Assembly (NCBI GenBank): GCA_002379985.1
Contig: DFVG01000030.1
Span: 64,129 to 128,128 of the forward strand
DNA length: 64,000 nt
Reading direction: 5' to 3'
Source: Flavobacteriaceae bacterium UBA4166
Lineage (GTDB): Bacteria > Bacteroidota > Bacteroidia > Flavobacteriales > Flavobacteriaceae
Position 1 is the first letter of the stretch; every line of letters begins with the position of its first letter. Positions 27,201 through 35,404 of the stretch are shown piece after piece. A program made the position numbers and the translations under genes. The notes beneath the pieces are model-generated. The model made no database searches. It saw only the letters and a list, made by a program, of their open reading frames with translations, and had not been told where the DNA came from.

Positions 27201-27482
27201 TACATTCTGTCTTTCAAAATTTTCGAAACCAACATAACTTATGGTGATCGTGTAAGGTCCTCCCGGACGCATGTTCGGAACACGATAATAGCCATCAAAA
27301 TCTGAGATGGCTCCATATTTTGTTCCTGATTCTACATGTAATGCGACAATGTTTGCTCCTGCGAGCGGAGCGCCTTCTGCATCGGTAATTCGACCATTAA
27401 TGGACGAGGTAGTTACCCCTTGTGCCCAGGTCGTCAACGTTCCCAACGCCAAAAAGGTCATTAGAAGTAGTAGTTTTTTCAT
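24219..27482 (-). CDS. Oar-type TonB-dependent receptor
   Basis: This 1087-residue outer-membrane protein has a signal peptide ending TWAQ, a carboxypeptidase regulatory-like domain (about 25-115, with GRITDAEGAPLAGANI), a plug with GGQNNRYNAIYIDGAVNND, and a long barrel ending in VGLRYIFE. The layout is that of Oar proteins, which in Myxococcus and flavobacteria export or import large ligands. There is no SusD-like partner, so glycan uptake is unlikely. The gene is monocistronic with a promoter at 27511-27518. The ligand is unknown. Confidence 0.9.
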   Translation of the reverse strand: MKKLLLLMTFLALGTLTTWAQGVTTSSINGRITDAEGAPLAGANIVALHVESGTKYGAISDFDGYYRVPNMRPGGPYTITISYVGFENFERQNVFLQLGDSQRISANMAEAASALDEVIITAQRNNIFDSNRTGTETTVTERDILTLPAASRSVADFVRITPQAQLTEGNDGFSISIGGQNNRYNAIYIDGAVNNDVFGLAGSGTNGGQTGVNPFSVDAIESFQVNIAPFDVRQSGFSGGSISAITRSGTNQFEASAYSFLRNEDLAGKTPPDLVGEGESREKLAEFTALTYGVRVGGPIIKDKLFFFVNYERQEDETPQPFNFSNYIGRSSLDDINNLTNFLISNYGYNPGGFTNNTRTLESDKVTAKIDWNINDNNKISLRHGLVKADNLEARSSGRTSLGFINGSEAFESTTNSTALEWNSTVSPKVSNKMVIGYTSVRDDRDPSGDPFPTVDIQDGNGFISFGSEPFSTANLLNQDIFTFNDNLEVYSGNHTFTFGTNLEYSKVKNLFFAFNYGDYTFEDQFDEEGNLVSSGLNQFLTMQNADVYQHGYSLVGDGVTGDESAGASEFELFQMAFYAQDEIQLSDNFKATYGLRVDIPYWEDGRANDDFNNRTVPLLESFGKDLQGARVGQGIDPKAHISPRLGINWDVFNNNSTQVRGGLGIFTSRLPLVWPGGTYNNNGVTGGFIFRTDVPFSPDINNQLEDPEPGSGATGGNVDLFARDFKLPQVMKYNIGIDQKLPIWGLIASADFLYTDVIQDIYYENLNLKGPVGNLVGADERPFYDRGDVIDGTYEGIYLASNTGLGYAYNATISLRKPFQNGFQGQISYTYGDSEKVFEGTSSQNSSQWRNIQTVNGKNSDIPASRSDFSVGHRITSNLSYELTWNENIKTTIGLFYEGAEGEPFSYIYNEGRDLLNDDSRDNALIYVPASAEEITFVALTDSDGNVIATPEQQWEQFNAFIEGDEYLRSRRGQYVERNADRLQWSHVIDLKFLQDFSLNVGGKKHTLQASLDIFNFTNLLNKDWGKRRFTSFEREVAPLTTVSGGPEPTFTFDARRFEDGIDQLDDSGIQSSRWQMQVGLRYIFE

Positions 27483-27510
27483 AGTCCTGTGTTTAGATTA
27501 TAATGTTTGC

Positions 27511-27518
27511 CAAAATTA
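27511..27518 (-). promoter_or_regulatory. -7 promoter element of the Oar-type receptor
   Basis: TAATTTTG on the minus strand, 28 bases before the ATG. It sits between the arms of a 7-bp inverted repeat, TCCTGTG (27485-27491) and CACAGGA (27523-27529), which might bind a regulator. The remainder of the 147-base gap is AT-rich with nothing more to report. Confidence 0.45.
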
Positions 27519-27629
27519 ATCCCACAGGAAGCCTCGCCCTATTACTACAATGTTAAGAAAACAATAAACTAAAGATACTACTTATTTCAAAGAATAGCCG
27601 CTCATAACAATTTGACTATGAACAACTTA

Positions 27630-28892
27630 TTAACTAGCAGGTTCTTCGATGTCTTTGAACGGAATACAGTCAATTCGTTCCTTGAGAGAGGTCATAAATT
27701 GGAAGTATTCTTGCTGATATTCAGGAGCCAAAGGTTCTGAAGCGGGTAAGTCTTGTTTAAACGGATCTACTTGTTTGCCGTGTTTCCAAAATCGATAGCA
27801 CACGTGAGGTCCGCCGGTATTTCCAGTCATTCCTACCCAACCAATCACATCTCCTTGACGTACGTAATCACCTTTCCGAACATTGCGCTTGCGCATGTGT
27901 AAATATTGTGTTTCGTAGGTATCGTTGTGCTTGATTTTTACATAATTTCCGTTTCCACCGCGACGCTCGCTTTTGGTCACAACACCATCAGCCGTAGCAA
28001 GAATAGGGGTACCAATAGCAGCAGCAAAATCGGTTCCTTTGTGCGGGCGAATCTTATACCCATAATATTTGATACGTCGTTTGAGGTTATATCGTGAAGA
28101 GATGCGGTAGTTAAACTCTATGGGCGACTTTAAAAACGCCCGACGCAAGTTATTGGCTTCCAAATCAAAGAAATCAGCATTGAAAGAGTCATCACTATTT
28201 TCTGGCTTAAATTTGAACGCATAAATGGGGCGATCTCGATGCTCGAAATACGCTGCTTTTATTTCATGCAAACCAGCCGGAATGGTATCATTGATAAATT
28301 TTTCAGTGTAAATGATCTTAAAGTTATCTCCTTTCTGAAGGTGGAAGAAGTTCACGGTCCACGCATAGATATTCGCTAAGCGATCGGTCATATACGGACT
28401 CAGATCATTGTCGGCCATCGTTTGTGAAAGCGAGCTGCTAATGATTCCGGAAGCAACTTTCTCTACCACAGAGACTGGTTTGGTATCATTGTAAACGGCC
28501 ACGGTATCACGAAGATCAACCACAGCGTAATCTACCTTGTTCTTTTCATAGATAAACACCTGTGTTTGTTGGGTGGTATCTTTCGCATTGAGCAACACAT
28601 AAGGCTTTCCAACGACCATGCGACGCACATCAAAACTATCTCTGAAGGTAGTTGCCGCTTCAAGGATTTTTAGTTGCGACACCCCATTTTGGTCTAGAAT
28701 ACCACCAAAGGTGTCTCCGGGGCGGATGGTGTCTCGAATGACCTCAAAATCATTGAGAATATATCCGTACTCCTCAATAATGGCAGGCGTTACCTCTTCG
28801 TAAACCTCTTCATCTAAAATATCATCTTTCGCTGCATCGCAGGCGGTTAGCAGTACCAACGACACCATTATAAATCCTAAAATATGCTTCAA
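27630..28892 (-). CDS. M23 family peptidoglycan endopeptidase, lipoprotein
   Basis: The 420-residue protein has a lipobox Cys18 (LLTAC) and D-rich residues after it. A middle region has LysM/OapA-like character (IRPGDTFGGIL). The LytM domain has His284 and Asp288 (HKGTD), His332 (LHMR) and His363. The usual HxH zinc motif reads His363-Val-Cys365, so the second His is a Cys. The start is TTG at 28892, 1 base after the kynA stop; an ATG at 28868 would give a signal peptide without its Lys. The enzyme should cut cross-links in peptidoglycan at the outer membrane. Confidence 0.88.
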   Translation of the reverse strand: MKHILGFIMVSLVLLTACDAAKDDILDEEVYEEVTPAIIEEYGYILNDFEVIRDTIRPGDTFGGILDQNGVSQLKILEAATTFRDSFDVRRMVVGKPYVLLNAKDTTQQTQVFIYEKNKVDYAVVDLRDTVAVYNDTKPVSVVEKVASGIISSSLSQTMADNDLSPYMTDRLANIYAWTVNFFHLQKGDNFKIIYTEKFINDTIPAGLHEIKAAYFEHRDRPIYAFKFKPENSDDSFNADFFDLEANNLRRAFLKSPIEFNYRISSRYNLKRRIKYYGYKIRPHKGTDFAAAIGTPILATADGVVTKSERRGGNGNYVKIKHNDTYETQYLHMRKRNVRKGDYVRQGDVIGWVGMTGNTGGPHVCYRFWKHGKQVDPFKQDLPASEPLAPEYQQEYFQFMTSLKERIDCIPFKDIEEPAS

Positions 28893-28893
28893 T

Positions 28894-29874
28894 CTATTCG
28901 TTCTTTTTTTGTGTATTATCTGAATTAAATGTGTGGGTAACCCACTCTTTTCCCCAGTCGTCCTTTTCTTTCTGTGACCAAAGGGTAGGAAAAAAATGTA
29001 TCTTTTGAAAGCTTGGCGGTAAAAAATCTTTCCAATTGGTGCCGCCGGTTGCTGAAATTTCTTTGCCTCGTTCTGTATTTAAGTACCGATAGGCCGCCCC
29101 CATATGCATCAACGGCCAGTCTACGTTAATTTTAACGTCTAATTTTCGCAATTCTTGTATGAGTCGCTCGTCGTTACGTTCTTTTTCGGGCAATTGTAAG
29201 TATTTATGGTGCAAGGTTTGTCCCGATACTTCTTTAATAATTCGAATAAATCGCGGCGTATAGCGATATTCAAATTGCTTTAGTGTAAGGGTTTTTTCTT
29301 TGGTTTCAGTATCGGTTGCCCCTCGTTTCCAGTAGACATTTTCAAACAAGGTTTCCATGGGATCTTCTTCGGAAAACTGTTCTCGAACCGATTCGTGTAC
29401 GAGATTAATCAAAGGAGTACAGTAGAATTCGATCATCCGAAATTGCGCCGATTGAAATCCGCTTGCCGGTAATAAAGACATTCTAAATTTCAGAAACTGT
29501 TCGCGATCCATCCCTAAGATCATCACATCAAAGGAGTCAATAAGAATTCTGAAATAACGGTTGATGCGCACGGCTTTTCTTCGGAAGAAATCAGCTTGCT
29601 GCAACTTGTCATCCAATAATTGCTTGATCTCGTGAAGGATCAATTTGAAATAAATCTCGGTGATTTGATGATAGCCAATAAAGATCTCCTCGTCAGGAAA
29701 ATGTGTTCTCGGGATCTGAAGGCTAAGTAGGGTATCTAAATGAATGTAGTCCCAATAGGTTAGGTAGCGATCGTACAGCAAACCGTCGAGATAAGAGCCG
29801 AGATCCTGACCCGAATTTTTAAATTTCGTTTCTAACTGCTGAATCTTCTCTGGAATGCGATCTGATTTCTTCAT
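28894..29874 (-). CDS. kynA: Tryptophan 2,3-dioxygenase family protein
   Basis: This haem dioxygenase opens the indole ring of tryptophan to N-formylkynurenine. The 326-residue protein has the family core IFIGYHQITEIYFKLILHE, which includes the substrate-facing His, and a GGTNWKDFLP segment late in the chain. Other kynurenine-pathway genes are not in the window. It starts 6 bases after the DUF3108 gene ends and is 1 base before the M23 gene. The placement beside hppD and hmgA fits aromatic amino acid breakdown. Confidence 0.93.
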   Translation of the reverse strand: MKKSDRIPEKIQQLETKFKNSGQDLGSYLDGLLYDRYLTYWDYIHLDTLLSLQIPRTHFPDEEIFIGYHQITEIYFKLILHEIKQLLDDKLQQADFFRRKAVRINRYFRILIDSFDVMILGMDREQFLKFRMSLLPASGFQSAQFRMIEFYCTPLINLVHESVREQFSEEDPMETLFENVYWKRGATDTETKEKTLTLKQFEYRYTPRFIRIIKEVSGQTLHHKYLQLPEKERNDERLIQELRKLDVKINVDWPLMHMGAAYRYLNTERGKEISATGGTNWKDFLPPSFQKIHFFPTLWSQKEKDDWGKEWVTHTFNSDNTQKKNE

Positions 29875-29880
29875 GCGTTG

Positions 29881-30654
29881 CTAGTCTGCTAATATCCGAA
29901 ATGAATGCCGCAGCCCCTTGAATTCTGAGAGGCTAGCTTTTAACGAACCGACGGCTAATTCGGCTTTAATCAACATTGGCATTTTATTTTCGTCGTCAGT
30001 GACCCAAACGGTCAAACTTTCTTTCTCTTTAAACACACGTCCTGCTTGCACATAAGGCCTGAACTTTAAGCAGGGTACCTTCCCAAATTTTGTACGAAGG
30101 GTTTCTCTTCCCAAAAATTTTAGTCGGAATACGAAATTCTCCTTATCGAAGAACATGTTCATATCCATGGTATCCCCTTCTTTGAGCGAACTGACGTCCA
30201 AATTGTTGCGAAGATAATAAAAAGCAGACACCATATCTTGGGCATCCTTCGGAAATGACACTCGATCTACTGTTTCGTGTTTCTTATTGTGTACTACGGC
30301 AATGCGATTTTCCTGATCGAAATCTATTTGAATGTCTTTGGTATGCCCGCCTTCGTCGATCTTGCGAATAAAGCGATAGGGAATATCTTTGTTAATATCT
30401 ACAAAAGATTGATAGTCATCTTCTACTTTAAAAAACCAACGAGAAGCTCCCACGGTTTCTCCAAACCCTTTAATATGGTAGACTTGCTTGCCACGTAATG
30501 TCGTTTGATTGACTTCTAAGGTAGCATAACCGGCGGTTACAAAACCGTAATGGACACGAAACTTGAACCACTCTCCATCGCCATAGGCTTTTTGTTGTGC
30601 CGTAGACATAGAAAAGGTCAACAATAAAAATAGTAGGCAAAAGGCTGTTCTCAT
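29881..30654 (-). CDS. DUF3108 family exported protein
   Basis: The start chosen is the ATG at 30654, which begins a signal peptide (MRTAFCLLF, cleavage near STAQ); a longer frame begins at a TTG at 30678. The mature part has DUF3108 features: GEWFKFRVHYGFVTAGYA near the N-terminus, and a run with GRETLRTKFG and VPCLKFRP. The family is a periplasmic beta-barrel-like lipocalin fold of unknown function. It is preceded by a promoter element at 30702-30709 and followed by kynA, so it opens a three-gene unit with kynA and the M23 peptidase. Confidence 0.85.
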   Translation of the reverse strand: MRTAFCLLFLLLTFSMSTAQQKAYGDGEWFKFRVHYGFVTAGYATLEVNQTTLRGKQVYHIKGFGETVGASRWFFKVEDDYQSFVDINKDIPYRFIRKIDEGGHTKDIQIDFDQENRIAVVHNKKHETVDRVSFPKDAQDMVSAFYYLRNNLDVSSLKEGDTMDMNMFFDKENFVFRLKFLGRETLRTKFGKVPCLKFRPYVQAGRVFKEKESLTVWVTDDENKMPMLIKAELAVGSLKASLSEFKGLRHSFRILAD

Positions 30655-30699
30655 TAGGGCTTCATTAAGAGTTGTCAACTATCCGTTTGCAAGTTCTGT

Positions 30700-30740
30700 T
30701 CCAAAAATAAAGAAACTCCACCGAAATAGACGGCGGAGTC
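30700..30740 (-). terminator. Intrinsic terminator after hppD
   Basis: On the minus strand ACTCCGCCG (30739-30731) pairs with CGGTGGAGT (30723-30715), including one G-U pair. It is followed by TTTCTTTATTTTT. Some read-through into DUF3108-kynA is possible. Confidence 0.65.
30702..30709 (-). promoter_or_regulatory. -7 promoter element of the DUF3108-kynA-M23 unit
   Basis: TATTTTTG on the minus strand. It directly follows the hairpin that ends hppD, and its T-run is also that terminator's T-tract. The ATG at 30654 is 47 bases away. Confidence 0.45.
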
Positions 30741-30760
30741 TCAGATTCGTTACAATTTGT

Positions 30761-31900
30761 TTACAGTGTACCTCTCGCTTCTTGTTCTCTTTCAATCGCT
30801 TCAAACAAAGCTTTGAAGTTTCCTTTTCCGAAAGACTGGGCTCCTTTCCGCTGGATAATCTCAAAAAACATGGTAGGACGATCTAGCACGGGCTTGGTGA
30901 AAATTTGAAGCAAATACCCTTCATCATCCCGATCTATAAGCACTCCCAATTCCTTTAAAGGCTCCAAGTCTTCGTCAATTTCACCAACTCGATCTAAGAC
31001 GGTGTCATAATAAGTATCGGGAACGTATAAAAATTCAACACCGCGATCTCGCAATTGCGTTACGGTCTCAATGATATTATCGGTGGCAACGGCAATGTGC
31101 TGCACGCCCGCGCCATTGTAGAACTCAATATATTCTTCGATCTGGGATTTCTTTCTTCCTTCGGCCGGTTCGTTAATGGGGAATTTGATGCGACCGTTTC
31201 CGTTGCTCATCACCTTACTCATCAAGGCCGTGTATTCCGTAGAGATATCTTTATCGTCAAAAGATACTAACTGCGCGAATCCCATTACTTTGGCATAGAA
31301 CTCTACCCACTTGTTCATCTCATTCCAACCCACATTTCCTACCATATGGTCAATGTATTTGAGTCCGACGGTGTCAGTTTTGTAGGCTTTTTCAATGGCT
31401 TTATATCCGGGAAGAAAAGGCCCATCGTACTGAGATCTTTCCACGAATACATGAACGGTTTCTCCGTAGGTATGAATTCCGGAAAGTGTCACCGTACCGT
31501 TATCATCCTTGCGTTGCGTGGGCTCCATATAGGGTTTTGCACCTCGCCTGGTAGTTTCTTCAAAACTTTTGGTTGCGTCATCTACCCAAAGCGCAACGAC
31601 TTTTACACCGTCGCCGTGTTGTTCGATATGGCGATTGATCTCTCCTTCGGGTTTTAAAGCAGAAGTAAGTACGAGTCGGATTTTCCCTTGTTGCATCACA
31701 TACGAGACACTGTCTTTGCTTCCGGTTTCTAATCCGCGATAGGCAATTGGTTGAAAGCCCCAAGCCGTTTGATAATAATAGGCCGCTTGCTTGGCATTCC
31801 CTACATAAAGTTCTACAAAATCGGTTCCTAATAAAGGGAGAAAGTCTTCCGCTTGAGGAACCACTTTTTTAAGTTTTTGAGAAGTGGTATCGGTTGTCAT
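30761..31900 (-). CDS. hppD: 4-Hydroxyphenylpyruvate dioxygenase
   Basis: HPPD converts 4-hydroxyphenylpyruvate, from tyrosine, to homogentisate. The 379-residue enzyme has two vicinal-oxygen-chelate domains. Its Fe(II) ligands are His185 (YIDHMVGN), His268 (GVQHIAVAT) and Glu347 (MFFEIIQRKG). The next enzyme of the pathway, homogentisate dioxygenase, is encoded upstream with 32 bases between. A terminator follows hppD at 30700-30740. Confidence 0.96.
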   Translation of the reverse strand: MTTDTTSQKLKKVVPQAEDFLPLLGTDFVELYVGNAKQAAYYYQTAWGFQPIAYRGLETGSKDSVSYVMQQGKIRLVLTSALKPEGEINRHIEQHGDGVKVVALWVDDATKSFEETTRRGAKPYMEPTQRKDDNGTVTLSGIHTYGETVHVFVERSQYDGPFLPGYKAIEKAYKTDTVGLKYIDHMVGNVGWNEMNKWVEFYAKVMGFAQLVSFDDKDISTEYTALMSKVMSNGNGRIKFPINEPAEGRKKSQIEEYIEFYNGAGVQHIAVATDNIIETVTQLRDRGVEFLYVPDTYYDTVLDRVGEIDEDLEPLKELGVLIDRDDEGYLLQIFTKPVLDRPTMFFEIIQRKGAQSFGKGNFKALFEAIEREQEARGTL

Positions 31901-31932
31901 GTGTTCACTATTTTTTTCTGAAAATATTCTTG

Positions 31933-33099
31933 TTATTTATTTTCTTCCAGCCACGATTGGAAGTAGGTTTCATCAGCGATCTTTAAGGCTTCTTCCGTCA
32001 CTTGAAGCGGTGCAAAGGTATCGACCATTACGGCCAGTTCATCAGTTTGTACTTTTCCGATGCTTCGTTCGGTCGCACCGGGATGCGGGCCGTGGGGAAT
32101 CCCCGCTGGATGAAGTGAAATATGTCCCGCTGCAATGTCGTTTCTGCTCATAAAGTCGCCATCTACATAATACAACACCTCATCGCTATCGATATTGCTA
32201 TGATTGTAGGGAGCCGGAATGCTGTCAGGGTGATAGTCGTACAATCTCGGCACGAAGCTACAAACCACAAAAGCACTTGTTTCAAAGGTTTGATGTACCG
32301 GTGGCGGTTGGTGAATGCGCCCGGTAATAGGTTCAAAATCGTGTATCGAGAAGGCGTAGGGATAATTATAGCCGTCATAGCCTACTACATCGAAAGGATG
32401 CGAAGCATATACCATATCAAACATGACGTCTTTCTTTTTGACCTTCATCAAAAATTCGCCGCTTTCGTTGTGTGTTTCCAACTCGCTTGGCTTTCTGATG
32501 TCGCGTTCGCAAAAAGGAGCATGTTCTAATAATTGCCCAAACCAGTTTCGGTAGCGCTTTGGCGTATAAATAGGAGTTCTTGATTCTACGATAAACAATC
32601 GATTGTCAGCATCGTCAAAACGCATTTTATAGATCATTCCTCTAGGGATCACCAAATAATCTCCATATTTAAAGTCGATGTTCCCCATGTGGGTGCGCAA
32701 GGTTCCGCTTCCTTTATGGATAAAAATCAATTCGTCTGCATCGGTATTCTTATAAAAATACTCCTCTTGCGAATCTTGCGGCGCCGCTAGTATGATGCTG
32801 CAATCTTTATTGGAAAGAATGGTTTTTCGACTTTCCAGATAATCGGCCGTAGGCGGCACTTCAAATCCACGAAAGCGATACGACTGAATGTTTACTTCTT
32901 TTGCCAGTTTCGGCGTCACGTCTTGTTGGCTCTTAATTTCTTTCACCTGTGTAGGACGCTGTTCGTGGTACAAATTACTGTACATCCCGTCGAAACCTAT
33001 GGTTCCGAAGAGTTGCTCGGCATATAAAGTTCCGTCCGGTTTTCTAAATTGTGTATGTCGTTTAGGGGGAATTTTTCCTAAGTGATGATAAAATGGCAT
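31933..33099 (-). CDS. hmgA: Homogentisate 1,2-dioxygenase
   Basis: HmgA opens the homogentisate ring to maleylacetoacetate. The 388-residue cupin-fold protein has the late segment APYNHSNIDSDEVLYYVDG and then HPAGIPHGPHPGA. His300, Glu307 and His336 fit the three iron ligands of the family. It is the first gene of the unit with hppD. The maleylacetoacetate isomerase and fumarylacetoacetase genes are not in the window. A GATATTTG at 33119-33126 (minus strand) is a one-mismatch -7 candidate. Confidence 0.94.
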   Translation of the reverse strand: MPFYHHLGKIPPKRHTQFRKPDGTLYAEQLFGTIGFDGMYSNLYHEQRPTQVKEIKSQQDVTPKLAKEVNIQSYRFRGFEVPPTADYLESRKTILSNKDCSIILAAPQDSQEEYFYKNTDADELIFIHKGSGTLRTHMGNIDFKYGDYLVIPRGMIYKMRFDDADNRLFIVESRTPIYTPKRYRNWFGQLLEHAPFCERDIRKPSELETHNESGEFLMKVKKKDVMFDMVYASHPFDVVGYDGYNYPYAFSIHDFEPITGRIHQPPPVHQTFETSAFVVCSFVPRLYDYHPDSIPAPYNHSNIDSDEVLYYVDGDFMSRNDIAAGHISLHPAGIPHGPHPGATERSIGKVQTDELAVMVDTFAPLQVTEEALKIADETYFQSWLEENK

Positions 33100-33159
33100 A
33101 AAACAATTGTTTTCCTTACAAATATCGTAATTTTTAAGGGCAATATGACTAAGAAAACC

Positions 33160-35403
33160 TTAAAACCGGAAGCCTACGTTGACATAAAACTCATCGGTAT
33201 TCTCCTCAGGCACATAGGCATATTGTATCGCGATAGGTCCTAAAAATGTTTCCAAGGCGTAACCAACGGCCACACCGCTATAGTTGATCCTATCGATCCA
33301 TTGGCCGCGTTCGAATAATGCATCTCCCACGTTCGCAATGTTCCCTGAAAGCAACAGATGATTCTTTCTGAAAATTTCATAATCAAATACCAAACGCGAC
33401 AGCAGATAGGTATCTCCGCGAAGGCTGAGTGCTTCATACCCAGAAAACGGAATAATATTGTTCAACGGCTTGAAACCATAACCTCCTACGAAAAAATCAA
33501 GCGACTGCGTTCTGCGATCGCCCCATTTAAATCCTCCTTCAGTAGAAAGCACAAACGACAATTTAGACGCGATAGGTTGTGCCCACGCTGCTTTTGCCTT
33601 TGCAATGGAGAACGGCTCAAAAGCAGTGTTCATTCCATCCGCCCACAAATACCAATGAAAATCACCGTGAAAATAGAAGCCTTCGCGCGGATAGAATTTA
33701 TTATCGAACGTATCGTAGGTAAGCTTTCCGAAGGTGCTAAGGTAATTGGTGTTCTCAAAAATGGTTCTAGGAAGATCATCTTCATCGGTTCCAATAGTTT
33801 CTGAAAGATATCGTAACCATTTATGCTCCACGCCTAGCGAGAGTAAGAAGCTTCTGCGGAATAAGGTTTGCACAAAAGCGGTATTGGTAAAATCATCATA
33901 ACGAAGATTCAGTTCGTTTACTTCAATGGGGGTGGTCAAAGAACTTTCATTCAAAATAAAATCATTGGCAACTTCTTTTTCAAACGAATTGAACGCAGAG
34001 GTAAGCCCAATACTCCAATAAAAGCCCTTGTCGATATAATATTCAAAATTATAGCGCAAATTATCGCCGATGATAAGGTCTAAAGAAGTTACGTCATTGT
34101 TGGTGAAAAGCCGCTTTCTAGTAATATTGACCAGTCCTGCGGAGCGAAAAAGATCATCGTAATGGACCCCTAGTCTTAATAACGTTTTCGATTCATTTTC
34201 CACCAGATCAAACTGTACGGAATAATGATTTGGTTCCTTCGGGTCCGGCACCAAACGATAATTGATTTGGTCAAAATTTCCGGTTGCAGATAAATTATTG
34301 ACCCCTTCATTGAATTTTCTGTAGGAAACATTGGCCGGAGTCTGTAATTTCAGCTTTCCGAGCACATAAGAGCGCGTGTAACTTTGGAGCCCCTCGATAC
34401 CCACATCGGTAATGTAAATCGAAGTATTTGTATTAAAGATTACTGTGTCTCGTTCTTTTTTTAATTGTCGAGCAGCAATGGCTTCCAAGGCTGCTTTCTT
34501 TTGCTGAGCAGCTTCTGTTCCTGACGAAATGATCTTTCTTCCTTCATCGAAGGATACCACGGTAAAATCATCAATTTTAGGGTTGATGTACACGTCGGTT
34601 TTATTTCGCTTCTCTTTCATGTCGTTGATGGTGCGATAATTATTGATCTGCACCAACACATCAATTGCAGACCGCAATGATTTTCGGTCTCTTAAACTAT
34701 CCTGAACATCTACCCCAATAATAATATCGGCGCCACGAGCACGAACTTCTTCTACCGGATAATTATTTACCACGCCTCCATCGACAAAAATGGTGTCATT
34801 AATGCGCACCGGACTAAACAGTGTAGGCAGTGCCCCGCTCGCGGTAACCGCTCGCGGCAAGTACCCTTTATCGAGAATCACCTCCTGCCCCGTTTCCACA
34901 TTCGTAGCCACACAAAAGAAAGGAATCTGTAATTCGCTAAAATCATCCACATCATAGACGTGCACTAACAGACGCGATAATAAATTATAGACATTTTGCC
35001 CTTTGGAAATACCGGAAGGAAACCCTAGTTTGAAGTTATCAAACGGTAGGGTAACGGCATAGGTTTCGGAATCATCTTTTTCATAGAAGGTTTTTGCGCT
35101 TCGCGGAATATCATCCTGAATGAGGGTGTCGAAATCGAGGCTTGTAAAAATAGAATCCAATTGTTGTGCATTGTACCCTGCGGCATAAAGAGAACCCACA
35201 ATGGCGCCCATACTTGTTCCGCCGATGTAATCTACCCGTACTCCGGCCGCTTCCAACTCTTTCAACACCCCAATATGCGCAAGCCCTTTGGCACCGCCGC
35301 CACTCAATACAAGCCCCACTTTGGGATCGTCTGCCTCAGGAATTTCCTGAGCAAACATCCCACTGATGCTCCAAAAAAGTAAGCACGTTATCAGGATTCT
35401 CAT
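33160..35403 (-). CDS. Patatin-like phospholipase with POTRA and outer-membrane barrel
   Basis: The 747-residue protein has a signal peptide ending MFAQ, then a patatin domain with the oxyanion GGGAKG at 35-40, nucleophile Ser64 in GTSMG and catalytic Asp208 in VDGG. After it comes a POTRA-like region (about 325-410) and a C-terminal Omp85-type barrel ending YVNVGFRF. This is the type Vd (PlpD-like) autotransporter layout, in which the lipase is carried to the cell surface. It begins 1 base after the uvrC stop, so it shares its transcript. Confidence 0.92.
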   Translation of the reverse strand: MRILITCLLFWSISGMFAQEIPEADDPKVGLVLSGGGAKGLAHIGVLKELEAAGVRVDYIGGTSMGAIVGSLYAAGYNAQQLDSIFTSLDFDTLIQDDIPRSAKTFYEKDDSETYAVTLPFDNFKLGFPSGISKGQNVYNLLSRLLVHVYDVDDFSELQIPFFCVATNVETGQEVILDKGYLPRAVTASGALPTLFSPVRINDTIFVDGGVVNNYPVEEVRARGADIIIGVDVQDSLRDRKSLRSAIDVLVQINNYRTINDMKEKRNKTDVYINPKIDDFTVVSFDEGRKIISSGTEAAQQKKAALEAIAARQLKKERDTVIFNTNTSIYITDVGIEGLQSYTRSYVLGKLKLQTPANVSYRKFNEGVNNLSATGNFDQINYRLVPDPKEPNHYSVQFDLVENESKTLLRLGVHYDDLFRSAGLVNITRKRLFTNNDVTSLDLIIGDNLRYNFEYYIDKGFYWSIGLTSAFNSFEKEVANDFILNESSLTTPIEVNELNLRYDDFTNTAFVQTLFRRSFLLSLGVEHKWLRYLSETIGTDEDDLPRTIFENTNYLSTFGKLTYDTFDNKFYPREGFYFHGDFHWYLWADGMNTAFEPFSIAKAKAAWAQPIASKLSFVLSTEGGFKWGDRRTQSLDFFVGGYGFKPLNNIIPFSGYEALSLRGDTYLLSRLVFDYEIFRKNHLLLSGNIANVGDALFERGQWIDRINYSGVAVGYALETFLGPIAIQYAYVPEENTDEFYVNVGFRF

Positions 35404-35404
35404 A

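Noticed and set aside
27630..33099. A complete kynurenine or homogentisate pathway operon
   Set aside because: Only kynA, hppD and hmgA are present; kynureninase, isomerase and fumarylacetoacetase genes are absent from the window.
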